41,703 nt of DNA from a virus. Of this stretch, positions 40,407 to 41,703 are shown in pieces; the stretch's first letter is position 1; each line of letters opens with the position of its first letter. The notes beneath the pieces are model-generated. The model had not been told where the DNA came from. It saw only the letters and a list, made by a program, of their open reading frames with translations, and made no database searches. The DNA lies in the IMG/VR virus record IMGVR_UViG_3300017742_000027, positions 1 to 41,703 of that record. One strand, written 5' to 3'. Position numbers and translations under genes: made by a program.

Positions 40407-41047
40407 TATAATTTATTGTTATATAAGTGTAAATTATGTGCGTAATGATAATATTCACCAATTTCAATATTTAATCTCTCTGCAACCATTGTTTGCAACA
40501 TACTAAATTGGTATTGATCATTGCAAAAGCCGTACCAGAGATCATTAGAACGCATTAAAACAGCCATATTAAGCTTATCGTTTAGTATTGTGAACTGAAC
40601 AGCATAAGTACAAGGCGTATCTTTAGCATAATACTTATGTTCTTTAGCATCATAAATACTTATTGCCGCGTGTCTAGTATCTTTGCAATTCTTTAGCTTT
40701 GCAACAACATAATCAAGTTGATCTTTACGTTGCCATTGCCAACCGTAATTACTATTAACATTGCCTTTACTGTCAGCCATACGCTCCCATATTTGTGGTA
40801 CTTTACCATATATTTCTCCTAGCTTTTTAATATTAGGATTACCAGATAAATACCATTCCCACTCTGCCATCGCGTAGTTTAGTTTCCAGTCACGTTCGTC
40901 GTTAACAATATAATTTTGTTCGGGTTTTTCTAACGTAAAACCTACGTTGAATAAAGCTTTAGTATCACCGAACTCGATACCATTGATTCTTATTTCGTTT
41001 AAGAAATAACAATAAGCTTCGTCTGCATTTTTAAATTTTCTGCGCAT
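40406..41047 (-). CDS. Thymidylate synthase family enzyme; predicted dCMP-preferring (hydroxymethylase-like)
   Basis: A 213-aa protein with thymidylate-synthase architecture. It has a catalytic Glu (E62 in AEWEWYLSG), nucleophile Cys C146 (DTPCTYAVQF), RSND (R166-D169), and HNLHLY with H207 and Y209. Spacing from C146 to Y209 equals that of E. coli ThyA. At the position of E. coli N177, which selects dUMP over dCMP, there is Asp (D177, FCNDQYQF). Asp at this site is characteristic of dCMP hydroxymethylases. The protein ends about 50 residues earlier than ThyA, lacking the C-terminal segment that closes over folate. The start at 41047 minimises overlap with the upstream gene (17 nt). The product may feed modified dCTP synthesis, or be an unusual dTMP synthase. 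Confidence 0.8.
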   Translation of the reverse strand: MRRKFKNADEAYCYFLNEIRINGIEFGDTKALFNVGFTLEKPEQNYIVNDERDWKLNYAMAEWEWYLSGNPNIKKLGEIYGKVPQIWERMADSKGNVNSNYGWQWQRKDQLDYVVAKLKNCKDTRHAAISIYDAKEHKYYAKDTPCTYAVQFTILNDKLNMAVLMRSNDLWYGFCNDQYQFSMLQTMVAERLNIEIGEYYHYAHNLHLYNNKL

Positions 41048-41282
41048 ATTTATTATAATAGTATTTATAGAACTCGTACATTTGTATCCATATTGATACT
41101 GGACCATATGCTAATGGAGATCTATTTGTTTTATTATTCATTTTAATTTCTATATACCAAGTACCTTCACCCGTTGCAAACGGAGATATATATATTCCAT
41201 TGTTTATACACCACCTGTATGCTTCCGTTTCCAGAACAGTAGGCATATAGTTTCCCATTTTGTTTTTCTTTATTCGTGGCAT
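41031..41282 (-). CDS. Small conserved hypothetical protein
   Basis: An 83-aa protein (MPRIKKNKMGNYMPTVLETE ... NGIYISPFATGEGTWYIEI ... YKYYYNKYAQKI) with a basic start and a Tyr/Lys-rich end. I associate its WYIEI...NRSPLAYGP pattern with small proteins beside replication genes in marine phages; function unknown. Its ATG follows the helicase stop directly, and its end overlaps the next gene by 17 nt, showing operon membership. Confidence 0.6.
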   Translation of the reverse strand: MPRIKKNKMGNYMPTVLETEAYRWCINNGIYISPFATGEGTWYIEIKMNNKTNRSPLAYGPVSIWIQMYEFYKYYYNKYAQKI

Positions 41283-41703
41283 CTATTCCCAAGGCATTGG
41301 TTCTTCTTTTATTTTATCCATAACGTGAGGTATAAAACAACCTGATTTTGGTTCCCATTTAAAATGAGCTTCAGCACCGTTTTCACCTAGGTTTTGGAAC
41401 TTAACTTTTAACACTTTTGCTTTAACTGTTTTAGCATCATAGTCACGATGTACTAATATACCGTGGTAACTAGCATCGTACCATTCACCACCACCTTTAA
41501 TGTTATACATATTTGGCTCTTCAATTTTACCATCATTTGTTTTATACATTTTAGTAGGGTGTGCTACAATAAAAACTAATACATCAAACTTCTTAGCAAA
41601 GTTTTCTATTTTAGTTAAGTATTCCATTGTATAAGTATTAACATCTAATGAGCTAGCATTTTTATCTCTAACTTTATTAAATGGATCAATGACTAAGCAT
41701 TTA
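41283..41703 (-). CDS. Replicative helicase (DnaB / T7 gp4-like), C-terminal part, truncated by window edge
   Basis: The open frame runs to the window edge, so only the last ~140 residues are present. They contain the Walker B strand (CLVIDPFNKV), a long helix, FIVAHPTKM (the sensor/H4-like motif of RecA-type phage helicases) and GGGEWYDASYHGILVHRDYD, characteristic of DnaB-family and twinkle/T7 gp4-type helicases. The internal Met at 41627 is not the start, because conserved helicase sequence continues upstream of it. This enzyme unwinds DNA at the phage fork; whether a primase domain precedes it lies outside the window. It is followed without a gap by the 83-aa gene. Confidence 0.88.
   Translation of the reverse strand, partial: KCLVIDPFNKVRDKNASSLDVNTYTMEYLTKIENFAKKFDVLVFIVAHPTKMYKTNDGKIEEPNMYNIKGGGEWYDASYHGILVHRDYDAKTVKAKVLKVKFQNLGENGAEAHFKWEPKSGCFIPHVMDKIKEEPMPWE

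Noticed and set aside
1-41703. tRNA genes, CRISPR arrays, integrase or insertion sequences
   Set aside because: No complete tRNA cloverleaf, spaced direct-repeat array, recombinase motif or terminal inverted repeats were seen on either strand by eye.

Overview
The window looks like part of the genome of a lytic, short-tailed (podovirus-like) tailed phage from an AT-rich environmental, probably marine, lineage. The DNA is mostly about 20-35 percent G+C. Genes are packed with 1-60 nt overlaps (TAATG, ATGA and ATGAATAA junctions), and start codons follow AT-rich leaders rather than clear Shine-Dalgarno motifs. The absence of Shine-Dalgarno motifs and the Ser-Gln-Glu style signal-peptide ends (LYSQE) suggest a Bacteroidota (flavobacterial) host, but this is inference. 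No tRNA gene, CRISPR array, integrase or insertion sequence was found.

The window has two convergent blocks. The plus-strand block (44-34922) is the late region. It opens with small genes (a zincin-like protein, a 3-TM holin-like protein, a secreted protein and a two-lobed GroES-like protein). It then runs through packaging and head genes (putative small terminase, TerL, portal, scaffold, major capsid protein), neck and tail genes (adaptor, tail tubular-like protein, two large stabilisation/tail proteins), and a T7-like internal-protein set. That set is a GNAT-like protein, an Ala-rich protein, a 516-aa protein and a 2922-aa giant multidomain protein. The block ends with lysis genes (membrane coiled-coil protein, secreted protein, M15 peptidase) and two basic proteins carrying repeated Ser-Pro-Leu-Asn motifs. 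Strong hairpin terminators follow the capsid gene and the gene after it, which would insulate capsid expression.

The minus-strand block (34999 to beyond 41703) is the nucleotide-metabolism and replication region. Read right to left it holds the C-terminal part of a DnaB/T7 gp4-type helicase, a small protein, a thymidylate-synthase-family enzyme with Asp at the dUMP/dCMP-discriminating position, a GIY-YIG-like/MazG fusion, a small helical protein, a PD-(D/E)xK endonuclease, two short genes, class I ribonucleotide reductase NrdB and NrdA, and between these a membrane protein, a 2-oxoglutarate/Fe(II) oxygenase and a coiled-coil protein. Together these genes would supply and tailor dNTPs for DNA synthesis. 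The blocks meet at a hairpin/T-run near 34.97 kb.

The most unusual items are: a short gene of a recognisable phage family (MPFKSEKQR...) nested out of frame inside the scaffold gene and lying exactly on a GC-rich patch; the giant protein with zincin, sigma-like and HAD-like modules, two of whose three KQSKR boxes bracket the HAD module; the Asn-to-Asp change in the thymidylate-synthase homologue, which predicts dCMP hydroxymethylation; a sharp GC-rich patch over the TerL ATPase core; and a short SPL(N) motif shared by several late proteins.
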